The translations under genes were made by a program, and so were the position numbers. From positions 229,116 through 248,403 of the forward strand of contig MU646433.1 of NCBI GenBank assembly GCA_026770585.1: a stretch of 19,288 nucleotides of DNA, written 5' to 3'. This DNA is from Baffinella frigidus. Its lineage: Eukaryota; Cryptophyceae; Cryptomonadales; Baffinellaceae. The notes under the pieces are model-generated. The model worked only from the letters and a program-made list of their open reading frames with translations, did not search any database and was not told the origin of the DNA. Numbering within the stretch: the first letter of the stretch is position 1; each line of letters opens with the position of its first letter. Positions 9,862-18,888 of the stretch are shown in pieces.

Positions 9862-12210
9862 GGCGGAAACTGCCCCCCCCCTTCGCCACCCCACCCAGGA
9901 GTCCCAGGAGCCATTACCCCCCCTCCTTCGGGATACCCGCCCGCCACAGGATGCGCAACCTGAGCGCTGCCAGGGTACCCGGACACATCCGGCGCAGCGC
10001 GCGCTCTCTCGTCCCACACTGGCGGATGCCTTGGAGGGTCGGGGCGCTGCGGCGGCGGAGGCTGGTGCGATGGCGGAGAGGGCGGCGGCGGCGCGGGCGA
10101 GGCCGAGGGCGTCAGGGGCGAGAGGTGCGCTGGCGGCGGCGGGGAGGGCGACGGCGGCCGGCCCCCCCACCCCCCGCCGACACTCTGCAGCGAGTGCGCG
10201 GGGGAGACGCTACCCGGGGAGCGCGCCCCGTCCATGGCCCCGTCCATTGCCCTGTCCATTGCATCCTCCTCAAACTCAACTGGCTCCGGGGTCGCGGGCG
10301 TGCGCTCGCGAGGCTTTGGTTCGCTGACGACGAGCACGCCGAGCATGTTGGCGCAGGTGGCGGCAGGGGGGTTGAGCAGCCTGCCCGCCTCGTCGTCCGG
10401 GGGGATCAGGTACATGAGCATCGTGGGAATGTCCAGGATCACGCCCGCGCGCTGCTTGTCCAGCATCAGCTCCGCCAGGTTTGCGTACGCCTCCTCATCC
10501 CCCCCTCCCTCTGGTTCGAATTCCACCACCGTAACCTTCTGGCCCAGGAGCCAATCGATCACGGCGGTGAGCTTGGCAGGGGCCTTGAGCCCGAGCTCCT
10601 TCGGGACGTGGTCCAGCAGGTTGTCGCCAGACACGAGCGTCGCCCGCATCCGGCAGTCCGGCATCGCTGTCTGCAAACCACAAAACACCAACCTCAGCCA
10701 TGTGCGAGAAAAAAACAGCGCTCAGTCATGCGCCGCGGCTCGTGGTTACGATCCCTGGATTTCGATGCACACACGAGACTCAGTTCCAAAAATGCGGGCG
10801 TCGGCGACAAACGTGACGCTCGGGTATGGCAGATCAAGGTTTAGAGTTTTGGGTGTAGGGTTTGGAGTTGAGGGTTTGCGGTTTGGTGTTTGGTGTTGGG
10901 GGTTTAGGATTTCGGGTTTAGAGTTTAGGGTTCAGATTTTAGTGTTTAAGGTTTGGGGTGTGGGGTTTGGGGTTTGGGGTTTGGGGTTTGAGGTTTTGGT
11001 TTTGGGGTTGAGGGTCGAGAGTTTAGAGTTTAGGATTCAGGGTTTAGGGTGTAGGGTGTAGGGTTTGGGCTTGAGGGTTTAGGTTTCAGGGTTCAGAGTT
11101 CAGGGTTTAGGGTTTAGGGTTTAGGGTTTCGGGTTTAGGGCACAGGGATAAGAATTCAGGGTTTGGGGTTCGGGGATTAGGGTGGAGGGTTGAGGGAGAC
11201 ACCTTGCAGAAGACAGAGGCGAGCAGCTTGACCATCTTCTCCTTGGATCCGAACGCCTGCTTTCGTGTTTCGGGTTTCGGGTTTGGGGTCTGGGGTTTGG
11301 GGTTTGGGGTTTGGGGTTTGGGGTTTGGGGTTTTCTGTTTGAGGTTTCGGGTTTAGGTTGTAGGGTTGAGGGTTGATATTTCAGGGTTCAGGGTGGAGGG
11401 TTGAGGGTGGGCGGATAACGAACCGAGGCACGGAAGTCGGTTCCGATGATGGCCCCCACATCCTCCATGTCAACCGCGGCCTGCGCGCTCTTGTCTCGCC
11501 GCGGCCCAATCGACAGCCCCACCAGACACCCCTCCATGTCTTCGCCCGGCGCGATTTTTTTCGCGAAGGTGGAGTTAGGGGGCACGGCGTACAAGACCAT
11601 CTTCTTGCTGTCCATGAGCACCGCGCATTTGTTCTCGTTGCCGAACGCCTCGCAGAACTGTTCGTATGATCGCGTGTGCCCGTCGTGCTCCTGCGAGACA
11701 ACTTGCTGCTCAGACGCCTGCCTACTTTCATCCCGTCTCCTCGAAATGAGGAGACCGTAAGTTGATTTCCCGTGTGTGTGACCAAAATCGTCAAATTTTG
11801 CGTAAAAACGACCAGTCAACCCGACTGAGGCAGAGCTAGGAAGCGTGCAAAGCCTGACGCACGGACAGCGCTTGCTGACTTGCGGGGGCGCGCACCTGGC
11901 AGGTACGGGAGGGGAGAGTTTGTGGAGAGGGGCGGGGCGGGGAGGGTTGGTAGGGGAGGGTTGGTGGGGTGCCTGGCTGTCGCGTGCGAGGTTAAGTTTG
12001 TAGACGGTCCGCACCCGCGAGGGGTCCCCCATCTTCAACGCCAGATAGTCCTCCACTTCCTCCACCTGCTTGCGGTCAGGGTCTTCAGATGCGCCTGCAT
12101 CTTAACTCCTGTGGCTCTCTCTCGCGCGCTCTCTCGCTCTCTCACGCTCTTTTTCTTTTCTTTTTTTCTTTTCTTTCTTTCTTTCTGTCTCTCTCTCTCG
12201 TTCCCTCTCG

Positions 12211-12250
<40 letters not shown>

Positions 12251-13657
12251 CTCTGGCACACGGTACCAACGGTACTGCACGTTTGAGGTGTGGTTCCTGG
12301 GGGGGCAGCGTGCGGGCAGCGCACCTTGCAAGACCCCCGTACGTTCAACTTGGACGGCATCAAGTCGTGCACCTGCCGCGAGAGGAGCCGTCACTTTCAG
12401 CACCACCCTCGAAATGCTGTCTGCGGGTGGGGCTGGAGCTAGGGGGTGCGCCAACCTGGGGCGCGACGGCGCTAAACAAATGCGTTCAATGCTCCCGCGC
12501 CCTACTGCACGAAAAGGCTTCGCGAGTCTGCCGCAGTCCACACGCGAGACAGTCCCAGCGCCAGATGATGCGGACAGGTGCATAGCAAGGATCGACGGCG
12601 GGTTGCTCACCCCAGGCCCCGAGAGCAGGAACGCCTCCAGGTCGAAAGGATCGGAGGCGCCCTGCGGGACAATCGTGCCTGTCCAGACCAGGTGCCCCGG
12701 CATCGCCACTTCCGAGGGCCCCGCCGCGCCTCCTGCCTCCACGTCGTCGTCCCCGCCGCCCATCGTCCCGATCTCCAGGTCGAGGGTGGGCGAGGATGCG
12801 TAGCGCCGGTTGGGGTCGTCCCCGTCCGACCCTGCGGGGTCGTCGTCGTCGATGGCAGACGGCTGCCACGCAACTTTGCTGAGGTACGCCTTCTCGTCCT
12901 CCTCCCCGACCGCGACGATCGTCTTGGCGTGCGCGGCGGCCACGGCATCGCGCTCCGCCTGCCGGCTCTGCTCCTCTTGCTCCGCTTCCTCCTCTTTCCT
13001 TCTTCTCTTCTCTGCCTCCTCCGCCTTCCTCAACGAACCGTCAGGAATCGCTTCGAGCCCCTGGTCGGTCTTGCGCAGCTGGATCCCCTCCGCCGCCTGC
13101 TTTATTTTCTGCAGCTCCTCGTTGTTCACGATCTCTGCCAAGTTCGCCTCAGCCGCGGCGTCTCTCTTCTTCTTCAGGTCGTCTCTCGCCATCTCCGCCG
13201 AGCTCATCGCCGCCAGATCCAGCGGCAGGATCGCCCCCGACAGCACCTTTCCCCGCAGATGGGTGTTCTGAGTGAGGTTGAACTTCAGCGCCTGCGCCTT
13301 CTGCTTGTACTCTTTAGAGATGTGTCCGATGTTGACGGAGAAGAGACTCTGCTCCACTTCGTCGGCGAGGGCGCGCGCCTGCTGGCGGTTTCCGTCGCTG
13401 CACCCCACCGACAGCGCGTCCGCGAGCATCTCCAGCACCTTGTCGCGCACCTTCGTGTCATCGGCGGACAACATCTCCTGCCTGCCCCACAGAGCTGATC
13501 CCGTCGACCCTTTGCGGGCCAACGGGGTCAGCTCCCCCGCCGCCTTGATGGAGGTGGGGCCCGCTGATCCCGTCGACCCTTTGCGGGCCGTCTTGGCATC
13601 CTTCCCTCCCCGTGGCGACGACACCTCGTCGAACCGTCGCTTCGCCCCTTCATCCAT
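9441..13657 (-). CDS. TFIIS-central-domain / SPOC-domain protein with polyglutamine tail (6 exons)
   Basis: Modelled exons in transcription order: 13657-12611, 12372-12325, 12065-11973, 11690-11424, 11256-11203, 10670-9441 (stop TAG). All junctions are phase 0 and give about 912 residues. Order: residues 69-166, TFIIS central domain; 155-245, charged helical segment; about 322-461, SPOC domain; about 504-620, second SPOC-like domain; then an acidic/Pro-rich linker and a Gln-rich tail. This architecture is known from yeast Bye1, animal PHF3/DIDO/SPOCD1 and plant TFIIS-central-SPOC proteins, in which the TFIIS-like part docks on RNA polymerase II and SPOC can read the phosphorylated CTD. No PHD finger or TFIIS zinc ribbon is seen. 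The start is the first in-frame ATG (MDEGAKRRFDEV); upstream the frame is open but has only non-ATG codons. The gene is divergent from the PDZ-scaffold gene and convergent with the ankyrin gene. Weakest point: the GC donor after 11973. Confidence 0.83.
9563..9866 (-). repeat. CAG repeat coding for polyglutamine
   Basis: On the plus strand this is a CTG/TTG array; on the coding strand it encodes long Gln runs broken by His, Glu, Tyr-Pro (QQYPQQ) and PPP-FPP elements, followed by a Gly-rich C-terminus (WGSGPGYGPPGG). Such tails are typically disordered and prone to condensation. Pure runs near 9776-9858 are expected to vary in length between strains. The array leaves all six frames open, so the poly-Leu, poly-Ala and poly-Ser ORFs here are artefacts. 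Confidence 0.93.
10320..10670 (-). other. Second SPOC-like domain
   Basis: First 117 residues of the last exon. Visible pattern: MRATLVSGDNLLDHVPKEL (SPOC beta strand with SG turn and LP-x-x-L), AVIDWLLGQKVTVVEFEPEG (helix and strand), YANLAELMLDKQRAGVI, MLYLIPP-like MLMYLIPPDD, and MLGVLVVSE at the end. The order matches the first SPOC domain of the same protein (YEQFCEAF..NKCAVL; MVLYAVPP; CLVGLSI). The usual leading W-x-G strand is not evident; it may be divergent or lie in exon 11256-11203 (AFGSKEKMVKLLASVFCK). Confidence 0.72.
10836..11200. repeat. Telomere-like array in SPOC-gene intron
   Basis: Degenerate gggttta, gggtttg, gggttga and gggttca units on the plus strand, so CCCTAAA-like on the sense (minus) strand of the host gene. 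Fills most of the intron 10671-11202, with a perfect run near 11104-11128. Same sense-strand polarity as the arrays in the plus-strand genes. Confidence 0.92.
11262..11411. repeat. Telomere-like array in SPOC-gene intron
   Basis: A second array of gggtttg, gggtttc and gggttga units fills the intron 11257-11423. Together with the array at 10836-11200 it flanks the 54-nt exon 11203-11256, leaving that exon as an island inside telomere-like DNA. The C-rich strand is again the sense strand. Confidence 0.9.
11496..12694 (-). other. First SPOC domain (spans four exons)
   Basis: Residues about 322-461. Visible in order: HLVWTGTIV (leading W-x-G strand), FDLEAFLLSG, LMPSKLNVRG (the LP-x-x-L/V element in the 48-nt exon 12372-12325), VEEVEDYLAL and RTVYKLNLA, SYEQFCEAFGNENKCAVLMD, MVLYAVPPNS, GCLVGLSI. 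The domain reads continuously only when the exons are joined as modelled, which is the main support for the tiny exon and for skipping 11972-11691. Confidence 0.8.
12115..12254. repeat. CT/TTTC microsatellite in intron
   Basis: Plus strand ctctct, ttttc and a pure (CT)n run near 12211-12242, lying in the intron 12324-12066 of the minus-strand SPOC gene. The sense strand is therefore GA-rich, the opposite bias from the pyrimidine-rich telomere-like arrays. Confidence 0.9.
13160..13453 (-). other. TFIIS central domain (domain II type)
   Basis: Residues 69-166: KVRDKVLEMLADAL, then ALADEVEQSLFSV, ISKEYKQKAQALKFNL, THLRGKVLSGAILPLDLAAM and SSAEMARDDLKKKRD. This is the standard helical-bundle signature (VRDK..L..AL; A..IE..LF; Y..K.RSL.FNL; N..LR..VL.G.I....L..M...EMAS.E.K). 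In TFIIS and Bye1 this domain binds RNA polymerase II. The usual RS in K-x-RSL-x-FNL is QAL here. Confidence 0.88.
13494..13589 (-). repeat. 27-bp direct repeat coding for a duplicated RKGSTGSA motif
   Basis: Identical 27-mers at 13494-13520 and 13563-13589 (start gctgatcccgtcgac on the plus strand) encode ARKGSTGSA twice near the N-terminus of the SPOC protein, 69 bp apart and in frame. RKGS-T could be a basophilic kinase site, but that is only a guess from the motif. Confidence 0.8.
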
Positions 13658-14022
13658 CCTTCTCGCACGTTTCCGCCGAAGACAGTGCCGTCCTACAGCG
13701 GCGCCAGAGGAAGGAACGAAGATCCCCCCTCTTGTTCGCGTGCGCGTCAAAATCCAAGGCCGCTACACCTGGAGGGGTTTCAAACAAACAAGTCAATTTT
13801 CCTGTCTCACCTGCACACGACCGCATCGCAACGAAGAATTCGCCTGATCTCCCGCAACGTCAACTTTTGATTGAAACCAATGTCTAAAGTGGTCCACTTT
13901 TGGTGTTGATGGTCAAATAGTTCGAATAGTACCTGAGTCGGTGAGGTCGGCTGTACGAGGCCGGGAAAAACTTCTCTCGAGAGCGCCGTGCCTGAGACTT
14001 AAGCTGAGGCGCCGTTGAAATC
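13658..14022. promoter_or_regulatory. Divergent promoter region
   Basis: 365 bp between the start codons of the minus-strand SPOC gene and the plus-strand PDZ-scaffold gene. It must hold both 5' UTRs and promoters. No clear TATA box is seen. A perfect palindrome, AAAGTGG-T-CCACTTT, lies at 13886-13900, close to midway. An intron in the SPOC-gene 5' UTR cannot be excluded (ctccag followed by gtgtag on the minus strand near 13770). Confidence 0.5.
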
Positions 14023-17000
14023 ATGGAGGAGGCGCTGCGGAAGAAGATGGAGAAGAGGGCGAACAAGAAGAAGACCACAGACACCGATTCAGCCGCGAAG
14101 AACAAACCCGGCGACGCTGGGGGCGAAGCTGCGGCCAGCGAAGCTGCGGCCAGCAGTGGGGGGTCGAGCGACCAAACCAATGCTGCACCGGACCAGTCTG
14201 CAGTGGCAGCTGCTGTTGAGACGCCTCCGGCTGTCGAGGAAGCTGCAGTTCCGGCAGCGCCGGGCGAAGAGGCACCGGAGCAAGCTGGGCTTGGTGAGAT
14301 CCGTCAGTCCGCGCCCGCCGCGGAAGCCTCGACACCCTCCCCCCCTGAGATTACACCTGCGGCCGAGGTTGCTCCTGCTGACGGAAGTGCCAGCGCTGGG
14401 CAGACCGAACCTCCGCAGATCGCGCCTGTTGCGCCCCCTCAGAAGGACAGTGCTGAGGATGGCAACCTGGCGGGAGCGGATTCGCCTGAAGCGGCAGCGC
14501 CGGAGCCCGCACCCGCGCCGAAGAAGAAGCAGCACGTGCCGCACACTCCCTTGAAGGCGAAGCCGGAAATGGCGGACGATCTCCAGGCACACCCAAAACC
14601 CTGAACCCGGAACCCTGAACCCTAAACCCTAAACCCTAAACCCTGATCCCTGAACCCTAAACCCTAAACCCGAAACCCTTAACCCTGGACCCTGAACTCT
14701 ACACCCTAAACCCTTAACCCTAAACCCTAAACCCTAAACCCTAAACCCTAAACCCTAAACCCTAAACCCTAAACCCTAAACCCTAAACCTTGAACCCTCA
14801 AACCTCCTCCACGCTTGACCCTCGACCCTCAACACCCTCCACGCTCGACCCTCGACCCTCAACACTCAACCCTCCACCCTCAACCCCTCAACCCTACACC
14901 ATAAAACCTAAAAACTCACGCCTCCAACCTAACTCTTAACCCCTGACGACGTGCAGGCAAAGCTGGCGGCGCGGCGCGCGCGAAGCGAGGTTGCCCCAGA
15001 ACCAGCGCAGAGGGCGAGCGACGGTGGCGGCGAGCCCAAGAACCGCAACGCGGCCCTGGACGGCGACCTGGAAGCCAAACTCGCGGCGCGCAGAGCGCGT
15101 GCCGAGGCGCCGGCGCCGGCGACCCTCCCGAATGCTCCCGCTGCCCCGGCAGCACCAGCAACGCCTGTCGCGTCTCTTCAAACCCCGGGCGCCGATGCCA
15201 AGAACCAGGTGCCCCCCCCCCGTCCTCCGTTCAGATGGACTAGTTAGTTGAGGCGTTTTCAGGGGCGTGCGATTAGTGTGCGGCAGGGCGCGAGAGTTTC
15301 GTGTGAGGCAGGACGTCAGAGTTGTTGGTGGCAGGGCGTGACAGTGTCGTGGGCGGCAGGGCGGGGCGGCGGGGGCGAAGAACGGCCGCGACTCCCTCCT
15401 CAACTTCCTCCAAGCCAACGGCGAAATCTCTGAGCCCGTGCAGCGCATCGCTTCCCTGCGCCCCGCTGCTCCGCCTGCCCCCGCGCCTCCCGCACCAGCT
15501 CCCGCCCCGGCTGCCGCGAGCTGGCGCCCCGCGCCACATGCCGCCGCGTCCCCTGCCGGGACCGCTCCTCAATGGCGCGAGGCGGCGGCGGCGGCGGCGG
15601 TCGGCGCGGGGGAGGACGATTCGTCCGACATGCTGTTGGGCATGCTGCCCGGACACGGTGCCGCGTTCCTCGGGCACGGCGGCACTCCGGGCGGCGGCGG
15701 CGGGTGGGGCTTCGAAGATTCCGCGGTTGGTGGGTTCGCGGGTGGTGGTGCCGCAGACTACCACGGAGGGCTGGTGGGAGTTGCAGGCGGGGGGGCCTTC
15801 GGCGGCCTGGACGGCGCGGGGGAGATAACGGTGGATGAGCTGCTGCGCGACTCCAGCATGTGGATGGCCACGCCCCATGACCCCTTTGCCGCGCACCCGC
15901 AGCTCGAGCTCGAACAGGCACGCTCTTCCACCCCCACACGCTCTGTGGCCCTATATGGCTTGACACGGTAGCCTCATCATGAGCGGGATCCCAAACCGGA
16001 GCCTGGGCCCTACGTCTTGGCCTACTGTAACTACACATGATGCCTGAGCCTGCCACGTGCTGCACCCATGTCCACTTACGGGGCATGCAGACGCTGCGCG
16101 GGTCGGATCTAGGAGGTGCCTCTGAAGTGAGACGCGGAACGTGCAGGCGCTGCTGGATGCTCTGGACGAGGCTCCACCCGCCGCGCTGGATCCTGCCAAA
16201 GAGGTCCCGGTCCAGTGGGGGAAGGCCGCCCACGATGCGCGCTTCATCGCCATGGCCCCTCCTGCTCTCCCGCCGCCGCCGCCCCCTGCAGCGACGTTCC
16301 ACGCCCCGCCCATCTTCGAGCCCCCCCCGCGTGCCCCGGCGCGGGTGTCCGCGGCGCTGCAGCCCGGAGAGGAGCCCTGCGGGGTGGGGATGGCGCTTCG
16401 CGTCGCGACGCGCACCATGTACGGGAGCTTCACGTCGAAGAAGCGGTACGTGCTCGAGGTTGACTCGGTGCTGCCCGGGGGCTCGGCGCACGCGTCCGGG
16501 AGGATCAAGCCGGGGGACGTCCTCCTCGCCGTGCGCGACGATTTCGAGCGGGTCACCCCCCCCCGCGCTCCGCCCCGCCCAGAACCACACCGTCCCAACC
16601 GAGGCTGCGCCTGGTCCCCCGCGGCGAAGCCTCTGCAGGCTCGTGCCCGGACCTGATTCTCTGAGATACCGCGATGGAATTGATACCGCGTTGTGAGAGA
16701 GATGAGTAAACAGTGCCTCCCCCTGCTTCTCCTGCTCCTCCGTGCCTCCTCCTGCTCCTGCTCCTGACAGAGTGGTTGCGGCAGGTTGGGGTGGCCGTGG
16801 GGAACAGGCTGGAAGACGCCAAGACAGCGATCCGCGGCGCGCCAGGCTCGGTGGTGGTTCTCAAGCTCACGCGCGGCGAGACGCTCCGCAAGCACCACCA
16901 GGAGAAGGAGTCGTTCGACGTGGCGCTGGTGCGCATCCCCGGCGCGCTGCCGCCCGAGGCGCAGCTCGGAAGCCAGGCGGGCGCTGCATCCCCGGCGCTG

Positions 17001-18788
17001 GAAGACCTGGACGCGGTGCCGGAGCAGCGGTGCGTTGAGCCTGGTGACAAGGTCCACTTCCCCGCCCCACCCCTGCCCAGGATGAGCCCTCGCCCCGCCC
17101 CTGCGGTGCCGAGCCGCAGCATGCTCTGGCTCCGACAGGTAAACGCGGGCGCGGATGGGGGGCAGCCTTCCGTGAGATGGGGGGGGGGGGGGGCTAAGGG
17201 GGCGAGTATTCAACTCTAAGAGGGTTGGTGGTGGCAGGTGATGCTGGTGGAGGGGATGGCGCTCGACGGCATCGAGCAGCACGATCTCGAAGCCCTCTTC
17301 CAGGGGGAGGATGGCGCCGTGGCAGAAGTCATCGTGCAGAAGCCCGACGGACGGCTCTTCGCGGTGCCCTTCCACAAGCACCCCGAGCTGCGCTCCTTTG
17401 AGGACATCTGGCAACTCCTCCACCCCCCAGAGCCGCCCGCGCGCCCGCAGGCTGCGCGTGCGCCGGCGTCGGCACCTCCGACGCAGCACGCCCTCAACCT
17501 TCGGGGGGCGGGGGCGCCGATGCAGGAGGCGCGCTTCCTGGGCTCGCGAACGCTCGCGCGGGTGAGCCCCCCCCCGTGCACCGGGACGAGCAAGCAGTCC
17601 CCGCGCAACGGTTTCAGGTGGCGTGATTGCATTGTCGCAAGCGTGTCCGGTGACGTAGTTGCATTTGGATGGGGCGGCAGGTCGCGGGGGCAGGGACAGG
17701 CATCGGCGCGCTCCAGGAGAAGATGCAGGACGGCGTCTCCAAGGGGCTCGACGGCGTGTCAGACCTCACCTCGGGGTACACCCAGGCGCCCGGCGCGCTC
17801 ATGGCCAAGGTCAACGACAAGGTCTCCGGCTTCGGCGCGCGCCTCGGCGGGCTCTTCGGACGCTTCGCGCCGCCGGGGAGCGGGGGCATGCCCGCGGAGG
17901 GCCAGGGCGGAGTGTGGCCGCCCGCCTCCGACAAAGAGAAGGAGAACACCCCGGTGAGGGAGGCGCCGCACACGCTGGGACCCCTCCTGCCTGCGTCCGC
18001 GGATGCCGGGGGCGGGTACGTTCTCGTGGCCGGTGATGCCAAGGGTGCAGTACCGGACGAGACGCCGGCTCCGGGGGGGGTTGGCTCGCCGGGGAAGGAC
18101 GGGGAAGAGAAGAGCGGGGACGTGGCCCAGCAGGCGGTGGCAGAGCCCCGTGCGTGGATCGAGTCAGCGCCAGCTCAGGCGCTGCAGGTGAGCGCTGCGG
18201 CCACGGGGAGTGTCACCGTTCTGATTCTTCGCTTCTCGGGACGAGCGGGTGCGATGCAGAGCGCTGGGCGAAACCCGAAACCCGAAACCATAAACCCGAA
18301 ACCCGAAACCCACGGTGCAAGCGAGTGGGCGGTTCTCGTTGGGAGTCGCTCGGGGGGTGTCGTGACTGACGGATGCCAATGCGGGATGGCAGGCGGAGCT
18401 GGCGACGATGCAGCTGGAGAACCTTCTCGAGACCCTTCACTACAACCTCGGCATCGAGTGCTGTCAGGACCTGCGATTCATCGAGGACGCGATGCTCACG
18501 GATCTCCACCTTCCGCCGGTCCACCAGCGGAAACTCCTTCAGCTCGCCGCCCTCCAGAAAGCCGCAGCCGAAAAGGACGCCAGCCCTCCCTCCAGAGGCG
18601 GGCCTGAGGAGGTGGCGGTGGCCGGTACCGAACAGGCCGCGAAAAAAAGCCCGGTGGTGTCGGAGCAGGCGCAGCAGGCGCAGCGGATTCTGCTGGAGCG
18701 AGAGCAGAGGAAGCGCGAGCAGAAGAAGTTGGAGCGGGAGCAGGAGGTGCAGAAGCAGGCCGAGCAGATCCAGCGCATGCGCCACCAG
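14023..18788 (+). CDS. PDZ-domain scaffold with SAM-like bundle and coiled coil (8 exons, 3' end uncertain)
   Basis: Modelled exons: 14023-14586, 14957-15208, 15360-15917, 16147-16551, 16785-17138, 17238-17561, 17681-18187, 18393-18788, all phase 0, giving 1120 residues. Start ATG at 14023 has A at -3 and G at +4. Order: basic N-terminus (MEEALRKKMEKRANKKK); Ala/Pro/Glu-rich disordered region; AKLAARRAR motif twice (residues 189-197 and 228-236); Pro/Ala- and Gly-rich region; PDZ at about 536-625; PDZ-like half at 712-760; a Gly/Lys amphipathic stretch; SAM-like bundle at 996-1043; coiled coil at about 1075-1117. PDZ and SAM modules assemble protein complexes, so a scaffold role is inferred; the specific process is unknown. 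The donors after 14586 and 15917 are GC. After 18788 there is either a GTGCCT donor into a telomere-like intron, or the frame simply runs on 21 codons to a TGA at 18852-18854. Exon 15360 could instead start at 15381, and exon 15917 could extend to 15944 with a GT donor. Confidence 0.72.
14598..14950. repeat. Telomere-like array with longest perfect CCCTAAA run
   Basis: Fills the intron 14587-14956. Positions 14716-14787 are about ten uninterrupted CCCTAAA units; the flanks are degenerate (ccctgaa, ccctgga, ccctcga, ccctcaa), including a longer-period block near 14803-14856 (ccacgctcgaccctcgaccc twice). C-rich strand is sense. The perfect core suggests recent addition or homogenisation compared with the other arrays. 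Confidence 0.94.
16378..16880 (+). other. PDZ domain (two exons)
   Basis: CGVGMALRVA carries the carboxylate-binding-loop analogue (GVGM for GLGF). It is followed by RYVLEVDSVLPGGSAHASGR, then IKPGDVLLAV (the typical G-x-A...G-x-I-x-x-GD-x-(I/L)-L-x-V string), and after the intron VGVAVGNRLEDAKTAIRGAP and SVVVLKLTRG (last helix and strand). Continuity of the fold across 16551/16785 supports that intron and its GTCACC donor. Confidence 0.82.
17238..17400 (+). other. PDZ-like C-terminal half
   Basis: VMLVEGMALDGIEQHDLEAL, FQGEDGAVAEVIVQKPDG and RLFAVPFHK resemble the last strands and helix of a PDZ domain (L-x-V-x-G-x-x-L...L-x-G-x-x-G-x-V-x-V). No loop-bearing N-terminal half is clear in the preceding exon, so this is either a degenerate second PDZ or a different small fold. 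Confidence 0.4.
18188..18392 (+). other. Intron with CCCGAAA-variant array
   Basis: Canonical GTGAGC donor and ggcag acceptor. Positions 18272-18312 are cccgaaa units with one ccataaa, a variant flavour not dominant in the other arrays. C-rich strand is sense. Confidence 0.85.
18414..18557 (+). other. SAM-like helical bundle
   Basis: LENLLETLHYNLGIECCQDL, RFIEDAMLTDLHLPPVHQRK and LLQLAALQKAA show the SAM-type pattern L-x-x-LGI....DL.F..D..LTDL.L...H-x-R-K-LL. The match is by pattern only; the first helix lacks the usual W. A coiled-coil segment rich in Glu, Gln, Arg and Lys follows (ERILLEREQ-like, about 18670-18785). Confidence 0.5.
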
Positions 18789-18888
18789 GTGCCTCCTGAG
18801 AGTCATCCACTTGGTGCGGTCCACTTGTGGGTGAGGTCCTCTTCTGCCCTGTGATCTCCCCCCTCCACCGACATGCTGTAGCCGTAAG

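Noticed and set aside
10744-10840. Possible extra exon on the minus strand reading PSVTFVADARIFGTESRVCI
   Set aside because: Would offer a leading strand for the second SPOC unit, but the available AG acceptor and GT donor give phases that do not fit the phase-0 neighbours.
9306-10844. Very long plus-strand ORF rich in Leu, and a related Ala-rich one at 9500-10327
   Set aside because: They are the complement of the CAG/polyQ tract and the GC-rich linker; repeats with a three-base period keep all frames open. The minus-strand SPOC frame has clear domain content.
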